Assembly: GCA_041649015.1 (NCBI GenBank) | Contig: JBAZNU010000008.1 | Span: 1 to 64,000, forward strand | Direction: 5' to 3' | Length of the DNA: 64,000 bases | DNA from: Ignavibacteria bacterium | GTDB lineage: Bacteria; Bacteroidota; Ignavibacteria; Tepidaquicellales; Tepidaquicellaceae | Shown: one piece after another, positions 9,418 through 16,874 of the stretch | Layout of the letters: the number at the start of each line of letters is the position of its first letter | Numbering within the stretch: the stretch's first letter is position 1 | The notes under the pieces: generated by a model | What the model saw: only the letters and a program-made list of their open reading frames with translations | Database searches by the model: none | What the model was told of the DNA's origin: nothing | Program-made: the position numbers and the translations under genes

Positions 9418-9813
9418 TTATTCCTGAGTTGCAGTTACTTTCATTTCGGGAGGATTATTTAAATGTTTTTTTACAGCACAAAGATTAGCAGCGTTAATAA
9501 CAGCGTCTTTGTACTTTTCGGGGAAGTCAGCAGGAAGTATAATTTCAAGGTCTATTCTGCTGAAGAGCCGTGATTCTTTGTTATACTGCATGTGCTGTAT
9601 TATCTTAATATTATCAGAGGGGATACCTCTCTGGTCGCAGAATCCTTTGACATAAATACCCGCACAAGTCCCAATGGATGCCAGGAATAAATCAAAGGGA
9701 GCCGGAGCAGAGCCGTTTCCACCTGCCTGTATGGGCTGGTCAGTTCTGATGATAGTCCCGTTCAGGTTTGCACTGACCTTTTTATTGCCCTCAAAAAATA
9801 TTTCCATTTCCAT
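9418..9813 (-). CDS. OsmC/Ohr-family protein
   Basis: 131 residues, the usual size of a single-domain OsmC-family protein. Two conserved cysteines are present, C50 in 'LASIGTCAGIYVKGF' and C112 in 'NAANLCAVKKHL', at the positions used for thiol-based reduction of organic hydroperoxides. The 'GGNGSAPAPFDLFLASIGTC' segment is typical of the YhfA-like branch, for which peroxidase activity is less certain than for Ohr. No signal peptide is seen, so it is cytoplasmic. It is a single-gene unit closed by a hairpin terminator. Confidence 0.85.
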   Translation of the reverse strand: MEMEIFFEGNKKVSANLNGTIIRTDQPIQAGGNGSAPAPFDLFLASIGTCAGIYVKGFCDQRGIPSDNIKIIQHMQYNKESRLFSRIDLEIILPADFPEKYKDAVINAANLCAVKKHLNNPPEMKVTATQE

Positions 9814-9935
9814 ATTATTATATTATTTTAATTTAAGTAATGTACAAAAATAAAGAATATATATGCTAATAGCAACTAATATCGCAAGTAAGTTGTTATC
9901 AATTATAAATATCGGAAATTAAATAAAATAAAAAC

Positions 9936-10391
9936 ATGAAAAATATAGTATTAGTAATATTATTATCCTTAGCCTCACTAACCGCGAGCGGGCAAACGGA
10001 GGAAATGTTTATAGAATCTGAAAGCAGATTTGGGTATGATGAAACAGTAAAAGTACTTGAGGAATCGATTACAGGCAATGGATGGAAAATATTGATTACA
10101 CACGACCTTCAGGCATCGATGAAAAAAGCCGGGAAGGAAGTTTTACCTGTAAAAATCTTTGAAGTATGCAATCCCAAACATTCGTACAAATTGCTATCAC
10201 AGGACGACAAACGCGTATATTCATCGCTTATGCCCTGCAGGTTCTCGGTATACGAAAAAGAGGACGGAAAAGTTTATGTATCCAGAATGAATTCAATTAT
10301 TCTTTCAAAACAGATAGGCGGCCTTGTTGAAGAAGTGATGACTGATGCGACAAACGAGACGGAAAAATTTCTGAAAGCAGTAGTAAGATAA
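9936..10391 (+). CDS. Secreted DUF302-domain protein
   Basis: 151 residues. A signal peptide (about 1-19, ending ASGQ) precedes one DUF302 domain: 'RFGYDETVKVLEESITGNGWKILITHDLQASMKKAGKEVLPVKIFEVCNPKHSYKLL'. The family's fold is known but its biochemical role is not. Two cysteines, in 'EVCNPK' and 'MPCRFSV', sit where many family members have them. It is divergent from the osmC-like gene, with about 120 bases between the starts. Confidence 0.75.
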   Translation: MKNIVLVILLSLASLTASGQTEEMFIESESRFGYDETVKVLEESITGNGWKILITHDLQASMKKAGKEVLPVKIFEVCNPKHSYKLLSQDDKRVYSSLMPCRFSVYEKEDGKVYVSRMNSIILSKQIGGLVEEVMTDATNETEKFLKAVVR

Positions 10392-10530
10392 TTAACGGAT
10401 TAAAATATTACATTTAAATAGTTCTTATATATTACCATGTTGAATTATTAATATACTTTTATTCAATTCTTCAACTACGATAAGGATAATCGTGAATGAA
10501 GCAGTAAATAAGATTGTATAAATTAGGGTA

Positions 10531-10740
10531 TACAATATTACAGTGAAATTAATATCCGAGATTCCAATAATGATAACGGGGAAGGGTGTATATAAAGTAT
10601 AGTGGAATTCTAAGACTAACGTAAATACTGAAGCGTCATCTGGAATTTATTTTTCTACGATAGATTATGGCTACAAGATTCTAATCGGCAGTATGATGCA
10701 AATAAAACTGTATGCAATCAATAAAAAAATAAGCCTTTGA
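10531..10740 (+). pseudogene. Relic of a T9SS sorting domain
   Basis: In one frame this stretch reads YNITVKL...GVYKV, then a TAG stop at 10600, then WNSKTNVNTEASSGIYFSTI and onward to a TGA. G.YKV.WN......SSGIYF is the consensus of the last two strands of the type A sorting domain on T9SS cargo. The internal stop, the missing NPFNP strand and the absence of any upstream frame indicate a decayed end of a former secreted-protein gene. The rest of 10392-10720 shows nothing else. Confidence 0.45.
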
Positions 10741-10758
10741 TTTTTTCAAAGGCTTATT
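10722..10758 (-). terminator. Terminator of tRNA-Ser
   Basis: Perfect 13-base stem AATAAGCCTTTGA/TCAAAGGCTTATT with a 5-base loop and a run of seven T residues on the minus strand, 20 bases beyond the tRNA-Ser 3' end. Confidence 0.8.
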
Positions 10759-10777
10759 CATATGTATTAATAAACAG

Positions 10778-10864
10778 CAGAGAGTGCGGGATTCGAACCC
10801 GCGAAACACTTTCGCATTTACACACTTTCCAGGCGTGCCTCTTCAACCACTCGAGCAACTCTCT
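10778..10864 (-). tRNA. tRNA-Ser(GGA)
   Basis: 87-base class II tRNA. The acceptor stem AGAGAGT/ACTCTCT is perfect and the discriminator is G. The anticodon stem CACGC/GTGTG closes the loop CTGGAAA, giving anticodon GGA. A long variable arm (GTAAATGCGAAAGTGTTTC region) and the T-arm GCGGG-TTCGAAT-CCCGC are clear. CCA is not encoded. Confidence 0.95.
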
Positions 10865-11278
10865 GTAATTGAATATGTAAGTTACCAAAAATAGGATTAT
10901 TTTGAAACGGATTAATTTGCCTCTTTGAGATTAGTATTTAATGATCAATTCAATTTAATGACAAATATTGAATAAAACATGGTTTACGGAATAAAAAATG
11001 ATTAGATATCGCACATTTTACGAAGTACTATGTTTGAATTATTAAGGAAAAATTTAATTTTATATATAATACATTATTGAGAATGAGTATATTAATCACA
11101 AATAAGTAATTTTATAAACCCGGATAATCAGGACAACGCAATAGAAGAATAAGTTTAAATAAAATGAAGGAACAAATACTACAGTTTTTAAGAGATAGAT
11201 GTTTGCAAATAAGGTTTATAAAATATAATGACAAAATATTCTTTACGAATCAGGTGAAGGAGTTAAATACTTCTTAAT

Positions 11279-12559
11279 ATGAAATGGGAATCTGTCTTAA
11301 TAGCTTTGCTATCAATTCTCTTAGGTAATGTCAGTTTTGCGCAGATTGGGATTAATAAATCTGTGGGGGTTCCTTCATTATTTAACTTTCAGAAGAGTAA
11401 TAATGGCAGCTATTATATTAATTCTATCAGGTATTTGATTAATGTGGATGATTCATTAAAGAATACAAACGGAAGTTTTTATTTCCAGATGTTGTGTACA
11501 CAATATTCATTTGTTGGTTCATTCAAACAAAATGAATTACTCTTCCGCAGAGAACTGAATCATACAAATAAATATGATGATGAACTGAAATCTACTGAAT
11601 CCTATGATACTCTGAACATCTATTCGTATTTAAATGTCCTGCCTGATTCAGTGAAATATGTATTCTTCAATGAAGACCATTTGCGTCCGCAAACAAGAGT
11701 TACGGTTCTGAATTCTTTGGACATACTTTATAAGAAGGGTTTTCGATATTTGTTTTGTGAGGCAGTGAATGGAAAAGATTCTCTGTTGAATACTCGCAAA
11801 TATCCAGTTATAGAAAGCGGCTGGTACACGTCTGAGCCGGCTTATGGAAATTTGCTTCGGGAGGCTTTCAGACTTGGTTTTATAATTTTGTCTTATGAAG
11901 ATACTAATAAAACTGTTCTACAGAATAACGGAAAAGTTTATTCAGCTAGCGACAGGGAAACCGAACAGGCAAATAATCTTCTGCGTTTTATAAGTAAACA
12001 CAAAGATGCGAAGGTTTTAGTCCTTGCCGGTCATAGCCATATTAATGAAAACAAAAAGCAGGGATGGATGGCTTCGGTTTTTAAATTGAAGTCAGGACTG
12101 AATCCGCTAACGATTGAACAGACTGATATGGCAGAATATACGGACGCCTCTTACTCGAATAATCTTTTTGAATTGTTTAGGAGTAAAAATCAGAATAGAA
12201 TACCTGTTATGCTTGTGAACAATGAGGGAAAACCATATTCATTAAAAGCTAACAGTTATGATATTACACTGTTTCCTTCGAAAACAGACTATCTTAACGA
12301 AAGACCCGACTGGCTGATAAACCTAAACGGCAACTACGAATATCCGATTGATATGAAATTTTGGGATATAAACGATACCTGTTTGATTCAGGCAATAAAG
12401 ACAAATGAAGATATTGAAAGAAGTGTTCCCTCCGACCAGATACTTATTGAAGACATAAAATTAAATTATGCTTTGTATCTAAGGAGTGGAGAATACTTCA
12501 TCAGAAAATTTGATAAGAATGGTAATCCCGGGAAATCATTGATTGTAAATGTAGAATAA
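11279..12559 (+). CDS. Secreted protein with possible EreA/ChaN-like fold
   Basis: 426 residues. The signal peptide spans about 1-22 (ends SFAQ). The middle section has 'FFNEDHLRPQTRVTVLNSL...GFRYLFCEA', then 'REAFRLGFIILSYED', 'REXXQANNLLRF'-like spacing and 'DAKVLVLAGHSHINE'. An acidic/His pair near the start, a Glu, and a late AGHSH motif in this order recall the erythromycin-esterase/ChaN/Tiki superfamily. That is inference from motif layout only, and the substrate is unknown. No T9SS tail is visible. It is followed after 34 bases by another secreted protein and the two are probably cotranscribed. Confidence 0.5.
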   Translation: MKWESVLIALLSILLGNVSFAQIGINKSVGVPSLFNFQKSNNGSYYINSIRYLINVDDSLKNTNGSFYFQMLCTQYSFVGSFKQNELLFRRELNHTNKYDDELKSTESYDTLNIYSYLNVLPDSVKYVFFNEDHLRPQTRVTVLNSLDILYKKGFRYLFCEAVNGKDSLLNTRKYPVIESGWYTSEPAYGNLLREAFRLGFIILSYEDTNKTVLQNNGKVYSASDRETEQANNLLRFISKHKDAKVLVLAGHSHINENKKQGWMASVFKLKSGLNPLTIEQTDMAEYTDASYSNNLFELFRSKNQNRIPVMLVNNEGKPYSLKANSYDITLFPSKTDYLNERPDWLINLNGNYEYPIDMKFWDINDTCLIQAIKTNEDIERSVPSDQILIEDIKLNYALYLRSGEYFIRKFDKNGNPGKSLIVNVE

Positions 12560-12593
12560 TAAAGAATACTTTCTTTAAACTTAGCATAATAAA

Positions 12594-13511
12594 ATGAAAA
12601 CTAAATTTTTTGCATTAACCGTTCTTTTCATTGTATTAATTAATACTGTTTATTCGCAGACTACTACGAGCAGCAGTTTAGCAGATAGTTTACGAAAGGA
12701 GGGAAACCTTAAAGGTGCTATAGAAGAATTCAGGAGATGGTTCGATTCAAACAGCAGCGATAAAAGATTTGTTTTCGATTATGCCTGTGCTCTTGCTCAG
12801 GATAGACAAAAGGATTCAGCCTTTAAATATATATACAAAGCAATAGCCTTAGATACTGCTGTTTATATTCTTACAGACCCTGACTTTTTAACAATACGTG
12901 ATGATAAACGCTGGAATGATTTTGAAGAGACACTTATTTCAATGCTTAAGATTAAATATAAGAATTATTATAAAGATATAGAATTAGCGAAACAATTATG
13001 GAAGATGAGAGCTATTGACCAGGCGTATTACAAAGAGATAATGCTGGCTCAGAAAAAGATTGGTATGTATTCAACAGTTGAATTCGCGATATGGGAGTTT
13101 AAGAAAAGTCTCAACGAAACGAACCTTAAGAATCTGGAAGACATCATAGAAACAAAAGGCTGGCCGAAGATATCCGATGTAGGTGAAAATGCAGCCGGTG
13201 GTGCATTTCTGATAATACAGCATTCGGATTATGAGAAACAAAAGAAGTATTTACCAACAATAAAAGCTTTGTGCGAGATTAAAGAAGCAAACTGGGAAAG
13301 TTATGCATTAATGTATGACAGGATACAGATGAATGAAAACAAGCCTCAGCGTTACGGTTCTCAGGTGACATTTAACAACTCTACAAAATCGTTTGAGCTT
13401 TATCAGCTTGAGGATGAGAGCAAGGTTGATGAGTGGAGAAAAGAAATGGGATTGATTCCATTATCGGAGTATTTAGCTATCTGGGGTTTGAAGTTTGTAC
13501 CTAAAAAGTAG
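12594..13511 (+). CDS. Secreted DUF6624-domain protein
   Basis: 305 residues. A signal peptide (about 1-21, ends VYSQ) precedes a TPR-like helical part (about 28-105, 'LADSLRKEGNLKGAIEEFRRWF...FDYACALAQDRQKDSAFKYI'). The C-terminal domain has 'GENAAGGAFLIIQHSD', 'LPTIKALCE', 'YALMYDRIQMNENKPQRYGSQ'. The motifs QH, DR and Q.YG.Q characterise DUF6624, an extracytoplasmic family of unknown function. The preceding secreted gene is its only close neighbour. Confidence 0.7.
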   Translation: MKTKFFALTVLFIVLINTVYSQTTTSSSLADSLRKEGNLKGAIEEFRRWFDSNSSDKRFVFDYACALAQDRQKDSAFKYIYKAIALDTAVYILTDPDFLTIRDDKRWNDFEETLISMLKIKYKNYYKDIELAKQLWKMRAIDQAYYKEIMLAQKKIGMYSTVEFAIWEFKKSLNETNLKNLEDIIETKGWPKISDVGENAAGGAFLIIQHSDYEKQKKYLPTIKALCEIKEANWESYALMYDRIQMNENKPQRYGSQVTFNNSTKSFELYQLEDESKVDEWRKEMGLIPLSEYLAIWGLKFVPKK

Positions 13512-13704
13512 TTATGAAAGATAATTAATATGACATCGGTATACTTTATTAAAAGAGGTGTTCTGGACTGGAAAAGTATGGCAACAAAAGAGCATGATTA
13601 CCTGTAATATGATTCTCTCTAAGAACAGGAGGGAATGATCCGCCAAAAAAAAGGAGGGCTCAAAGAACGCACAAGAGGGAATGAAAAAGCGTTCCATCTG
13701 ATTG

Positions 13705-13733
13705 CATTCCCAAACTAGAGTTTGGGAACGAGA
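13705..13733. repeat. REP-like palindrome in an intergenic gap
   Basis: TTCCCAAACT-AG-AGTTTGGGAA is a perfect 10-base inverted repeat within CATTCCCAAACTAGAG/TTTGGGAACGAG. Similar 'TTCCCAA...TTGGGAA' palindromes are common intergenic repeats in many bacteria. The rest of 13512-13834 holds nothing that I can support as a gene. Confidence 0.6.
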
Positions 13734-13834
13734 GAATTTGGACTGTATGTATAAAGCCTGAATTTGTAAGTTGAATTAATGCAACAAATGTTCTTTTATC
13801 CCGTTTTAATAATAAATCAAATAAATAATATTAT

Positions 13835-14497
13835 ATGAGGAAAACATTAAATTTTGGGGAAGAAGTAGAGGGTTATAACATACCTGTTTTGAATGAACGC
13901 GAAATCAGGGCTGCGGCAGGGATACTTTTTCTGTTTACATTTATTTCGTTTATGGTGATTATTTTCAATGGAGATTTTACGATGTTCAAGATTGTAATAT
14001 CCGGTTTTCTCCTTGATTTTTTGATTAGAGTTTTTATTAATCCAAAGTTTTCACCAACATTAATTTTAGGAAGGTTTACAGTCAGGAATCAAACACCTGA
14101 ATACGTAGGAGCAGCGCAGAAAAAGTTTTCCTGGTATATTGGTGTTGGACTTGCGGCGGTAATGTTTGTGCACATGGTTGTGATAAATGCTTTCAGTCCG
14201 ATAACAGGAATTATATGTTTAATCTGTCTTGTTTTTCTTTTCTTTGAATCTGCATTTGGAATATGTTTGGGGTGCAAGTTTTATAATTTATTCTTTAAGG
14301 AAAAAGCTCAGCACTGTCCGGGAGAAGTTTGTGATATGAAATCAAGACAGGATATTCAGAAGATATCAGGCATGCAGTTTGCGGTTTTGGTTGGGTTTGC
14401 AGCGTTAATTTTTATAACATCATATGTGATAAAAGATGAATTCAGCAAAAGACCATATGACATATTCGGTATTGAAGAAAAAGTACAAAATAAGTAG
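13835..14497 (+). CDS. DUF4395 integral membrane protein
   Basis: 220 residues with four to five membrane helices (about 28-45, 50-66, 97-118, 122-145, 180-200). The signatures 'LNEREIRAAAGILFL', 'FINPKFSPTLILGRF', 'EYVGAAQKKFSWYIG' and 'ESAFGICLGCKFYN' fit DUF4395. This family, often next to thiosulfate-processing or redox genes elsewhere, keeps the CLGC cysteine pair seen here, and further cysteines follow (HCPGEVC). The function is unknown; a membrane thiol role is a guess. No such neighbours are present here. Confidence 0.75.
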   Translation: MRKTLNFGEEVEGYNIPVLNEREIRAAAGILFLFTFISFMVIIFNGDFTMFKIVISGFLLDFLIRVFINPKFSPTLILGRFTVRNQTPEYVGAAQKKFSWYIGVGLAAVMFVHMVVINAFSPITGIICLICLVFLFFESAFGICLGCKFYNLFFKEKAQHCPGEVCDMKSRQDIQKISGMQFAVLVGFAALIFITSYVIKDEFSKRPYDIFGIEEKVQNK

Positions 14498-14741
14498 TGT
14501 ATTAGGTACACTTCCTGATTGGTTTAAAGGTTCAGGTGAACAGAGAAGCTACTGAAGGAGCTGAAAGTAAAGAGTGAATGTTTTCATTAAATGAAAAAAT
14601 TAGTTTAGTATTCCATTTCTCAGATTATATAAAGGACCAATCTGCCCGAATTGTTTTAAAATATATCTGGAAATAAAGTCTTTAAGTATTTCAATAATAT
14701 TTGTAAGTTTAGATATTATTTAAAATAATAAAATTATTGTC

Positions 14742-15062
14742 ATGGAAAACAATCAAACTAATACAGAGCAAAAAGATTCCAAGCTATGGAATATTGCTCG
14801 TAAAAGAGCAGGTTTTAAACGTCACTTAACCTCTTATATACTCGTGAATGCAGTGTTATGGGCTTTCTGGCTTTTTAATTTATTTACCAAATACCTCGGG
14901 CAAATTAATATTCACATAGGTGATAGTCTGCCTTGGCCTGCTTATGTTTCGTTTTTCTGGGGTATTGCACTTTTGTTCGATTATTATGAATCGTATTTTT
15001 CAAGTAAAAGTGATATGGTAGAAAGAGAATATCAAAAGTTGAAAGAAAAGAATAAGAATTAA
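14742..15062 (+). CDS. 2TM-domain protein
   Basis: 106 residues. After a polar N-terminus, 'IARKRAGFKRHLTSYILVNAVLWAFWLF' starts the first membrane helix. 'PWPAYVSFFWGIALLFDYYESYF' gives the second, and the end is charged. The layout A.kR..FK.Hl..Yi..N..Lw...l and a second helix beginning WP..... WGI.L is the 2TM domain, which also occurs fused to LytTR regulators in Bacteroidota. Here it stands alone. A zinc-ribbon gene follows after 32 bases. Confidence 0.7.
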   Translation: MENNQTNTEQKDSKLWNIARKRAGFKRHLTSYILVNAVLWAFWLFNLFTKYLGQINIHIGDSLPWPAYVSFFWGIALLFDYYESYFSSKSDMVEREYQKLKEKNKN

Positions 15063-15094
15063 GATTTATTAATTGGTGCAAACATTAAAACTAA

Positions 15095-15337
15095 ATGGAT
15101 TATATTAATCTCAAGTCGGGTATATGTCCGCAATGCGGGAGTAAAGAGATTTACACAGACAGCCAGCTTCCGAACAGGGGAGAAAGAAGTCAGATACCGG
15201 TTTCGTCTTTTAAATGGCTTTTAACAAAATATTATGTTTGTATTTCCTGCGGTTACTTTGAAGAATATATACGTGAAAAAGAACTGAAAGATGAAAAAAC
15301 CATTGCAAAGATAAAAGATAATTGGAAAAAAGTATAA
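15095..15337 (+). CDS. Small zinc-ribbon protein
   Basis: 80 residues with two CxxC knuckles, 'CPQCGSKEIY' near the start and 'YVCISCGYFEEYI' about 40 residues later, enough to bind one zinc. No other domain is seen. Similar small zinc ribbons of unknown function are common. Likely cotranscribed with the preceding 2TM gene. Confidence 0.65.
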   Translation: MDYINLKSGICPQCGSKEIYTDSQLPNRGERSQIPVSSFKWLLTKYYVCISCGYFEEYIREKELKDEKTIAKIKDNWKKV

Positions 15338-15339
15338 GA

Positions 15340-15880
15340 AGTTTTAGTAACCCCCGAATAATCTTGTGTGAACTGTTTTCCAAATATGTATGAAATTACC
15401 TACGGTTAAAAGGCAGATAATAATATCAGAGGCAAAACCATTTTCATCGAAAGCTACAGTATAATAACCCAGTTCTGAAGAATTATTATTAATTAATACT
15501 TTCATCTTCTTTCCTGTACTGTCATAAACGCTAATTTATACTTGACTTGATACGGACAAGCGGTATAAAAAATTGCTGTCTGATTAAAGGGATTTGGATA
15601 ATTCTGTAACAGATTTCAAGAATCAGGCTAACCGAATAGAACAGAATTTGTAAAATAAAAATATCTGAATATACAGTTATAATCTACATTTAAAATACTG
15701 TATTTGTATTCTCCCGTTCAGAGATTTTCATCTTTATAATTGTAATTTGTCGGAGAATTTTTGTTACTCTAACCCTTTATTATACTTATAAATTCATAAG
15801 CACCACCGCTTAAACTTCTTTCGAGTCGGAATCTCTTGCTGTTCAGTTCATCAGCAGTTGTCAACTTCAAATAAGCATTA
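15340..15880 (-). pseudogene. Decayed secreted protein with T9SS tail
   Basis: Read on the minus strand in shifting frames, the stretch gives 'AYLKLTTADELNSKRFRLER', 'SLSGGAYEFISIIKG' and 'SPTNYNYKDENL', a fibronectin-like segment. It then gives 'LLQNYPNPFNQTAIFYT' and 'VYDSTGKKMKVLINNNSSEL', 'GYYTVAFDENGFASD', 'LLTVGNFI'. Together this is the usual C-terminal end of a T9SS cargo protein, including the NYPNPFN strand. Several frameshifts and stops break it, and the N-terminal part is gone. Confidence 0.65.
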
Positions 15881-16147
15881 TTGACTCCTGACGAAACTGA
15901 CATTATTCCATCTCAGCGGGCAACAAATTATAGTTTAGAAGGTATCTCTCAAAAACACAACTACCATGAGTTGCGGCACGTAGAGGCCTATTTAGAGATA
16001 AAAGCTGCCAAATCAAAAACAAATACAGCTTTCGGCATTCTTTCGTTAAGTGAATACCAGTTATTATCCGAGTTTGTACCACAGTTTGTAAGCGGAAAAT
16101 ATGTGAAGTACCAAATCAATCGAATACAGCAAACACTTCTAAAATAA
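15881..16147 (+). CDS. Hypothetical protein, possibly a fragment
   Basis: 88-residue frame starting with TTG inside the edge of the decayed T9SS gene, so the first residues may be fortuitous. The rest (YSLEGISQKHNYHELRHVEA...) looks protein-like: mixed helix and strand, ending in a basic helix 'YVKYQINRIQQTLLK'. I do not recognise a family. It could be the remnant of the gene that displaced the T9SS cargo gene. No Shine-Dalgarno sequence is obvious. Confidence 0.25.
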   Translation: MTPDETDIIPSQRATNYSLEGISQKHNYHELRHVEAYLEIKAAKSKTNTAFGILSLSEYQLLSEFVPQFVSGKYVKYQINRIQQTLLK

Positions 16148-16178
16148 AACAAACTTCATTCCAAAGGTTTTTAATATT

Positions 16179-16862
16179 TTACGATTCGGATTCCTGCGTA
16201 TTTGTAGTTGTCTTTTTAAACTTTGTCTTTAGCCATCCGATTATTGCCGGAAGTATTGAGAGGAACACAACTATAACAATTACCTTCTCAATATGATGTT
16301 CAACACCCGGTATGTTACCGAGATAGTATCCGAGTAAGGTCATGGTTAAAATCCAGAACAAACCGCCAAAGACATTGAACTGGGCAAATCTAATATAATG
16401 CATATCAGCAATACCAGCTACAGTTGGGGCAAAAGTTCTAATAATAGGCATGAACCTTGCGATAATAATTGTCTTACCGCCGTGTTTTTCATAAAAGTTA
16501 TGAGTTTTAATCAAGTGTTCTTGTTTGAAGAACCTTGATGACTTTCTGCTGTAAAGTTTTGTACCAAGTTTTTTACCTATAAAATATCCTACGGCATCTC
16601 CGATTATTGCCGCCGGAATCAGTAGAAAATTCAAATAGTAGATATTTAGATAAGTTTCATTTGTCGGACTGCCAGGAACTACGGTTGCTGCGAGTAAGCC
16701 AGCTGTAACAAGCAGAGAATCTCCGGGAAGGAAAAAACCGACTAATAATCCCGTTTCAGAGAATATAATTATAAATAACCCAATGTATCCCACATCTCTG
16801 ATAAGAATCTTCAGAAAATCAGGGTTTGTAACGTAAGTCCACAATTCATTAATAAATTCCAA
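16179..16862 (-). CDS. DedA-family membrane protein
   Basis: 227 residues. The hallmarks of the DedA/VTT (SNARE-associated) family are present: 'LLVGFFLPGDSLLVTAGLLA' early, 'IIGDAVGYFIGKKLG', then 'KTIIIARFMPIIRTFAPTVAGIADM' and 'FNVFGGLFWILTMTLLGYYLG'. Both re-entrant loops and the conserved E/D and R residues are seen. DedA proteins act as lipid carrier flippases or scramblases in the inner membrane. The gene begins 12 bases after the helicase gene on the same strand. Confidence 0.9.
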   Translation of the reverse strand: MEFINELWTYVTNPDFLKILIRDVGYIGLFIIIFSETGLLVGFFLPGDSLLVTAGLLAATVVPGSPTNETYLNIYYLNFLLIPAAIIGDAVGYFIGKKLGTKLYSRKSSRFFKQEHLIKTHNFYEKHGGKTIIIARFMPIIRTFAPTVAGIADMHYIRFAQFNVFGGLFWILTMTLLGYYLGNIPGVEHHIEKVIVIVVFLSILPAIIGWLKTKFKKTTTNTQESES

Positions 16863-16874
16863 GTTGTGTATTAT

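Noticed and set aside
11164..11277. 37-residue plus-strand frame ending two bases before the secreted protein gene
   Set aside because: Low-complexity AT-rich sequence, no ribosome binding site and no resemblance to a known small protein. It could be real but cannot be supported.
13512..13697. 61-residue minus-strand frame
   Set aside because: Sits in an intergenic gap beside a palindrome, unusual composition, no start signal.
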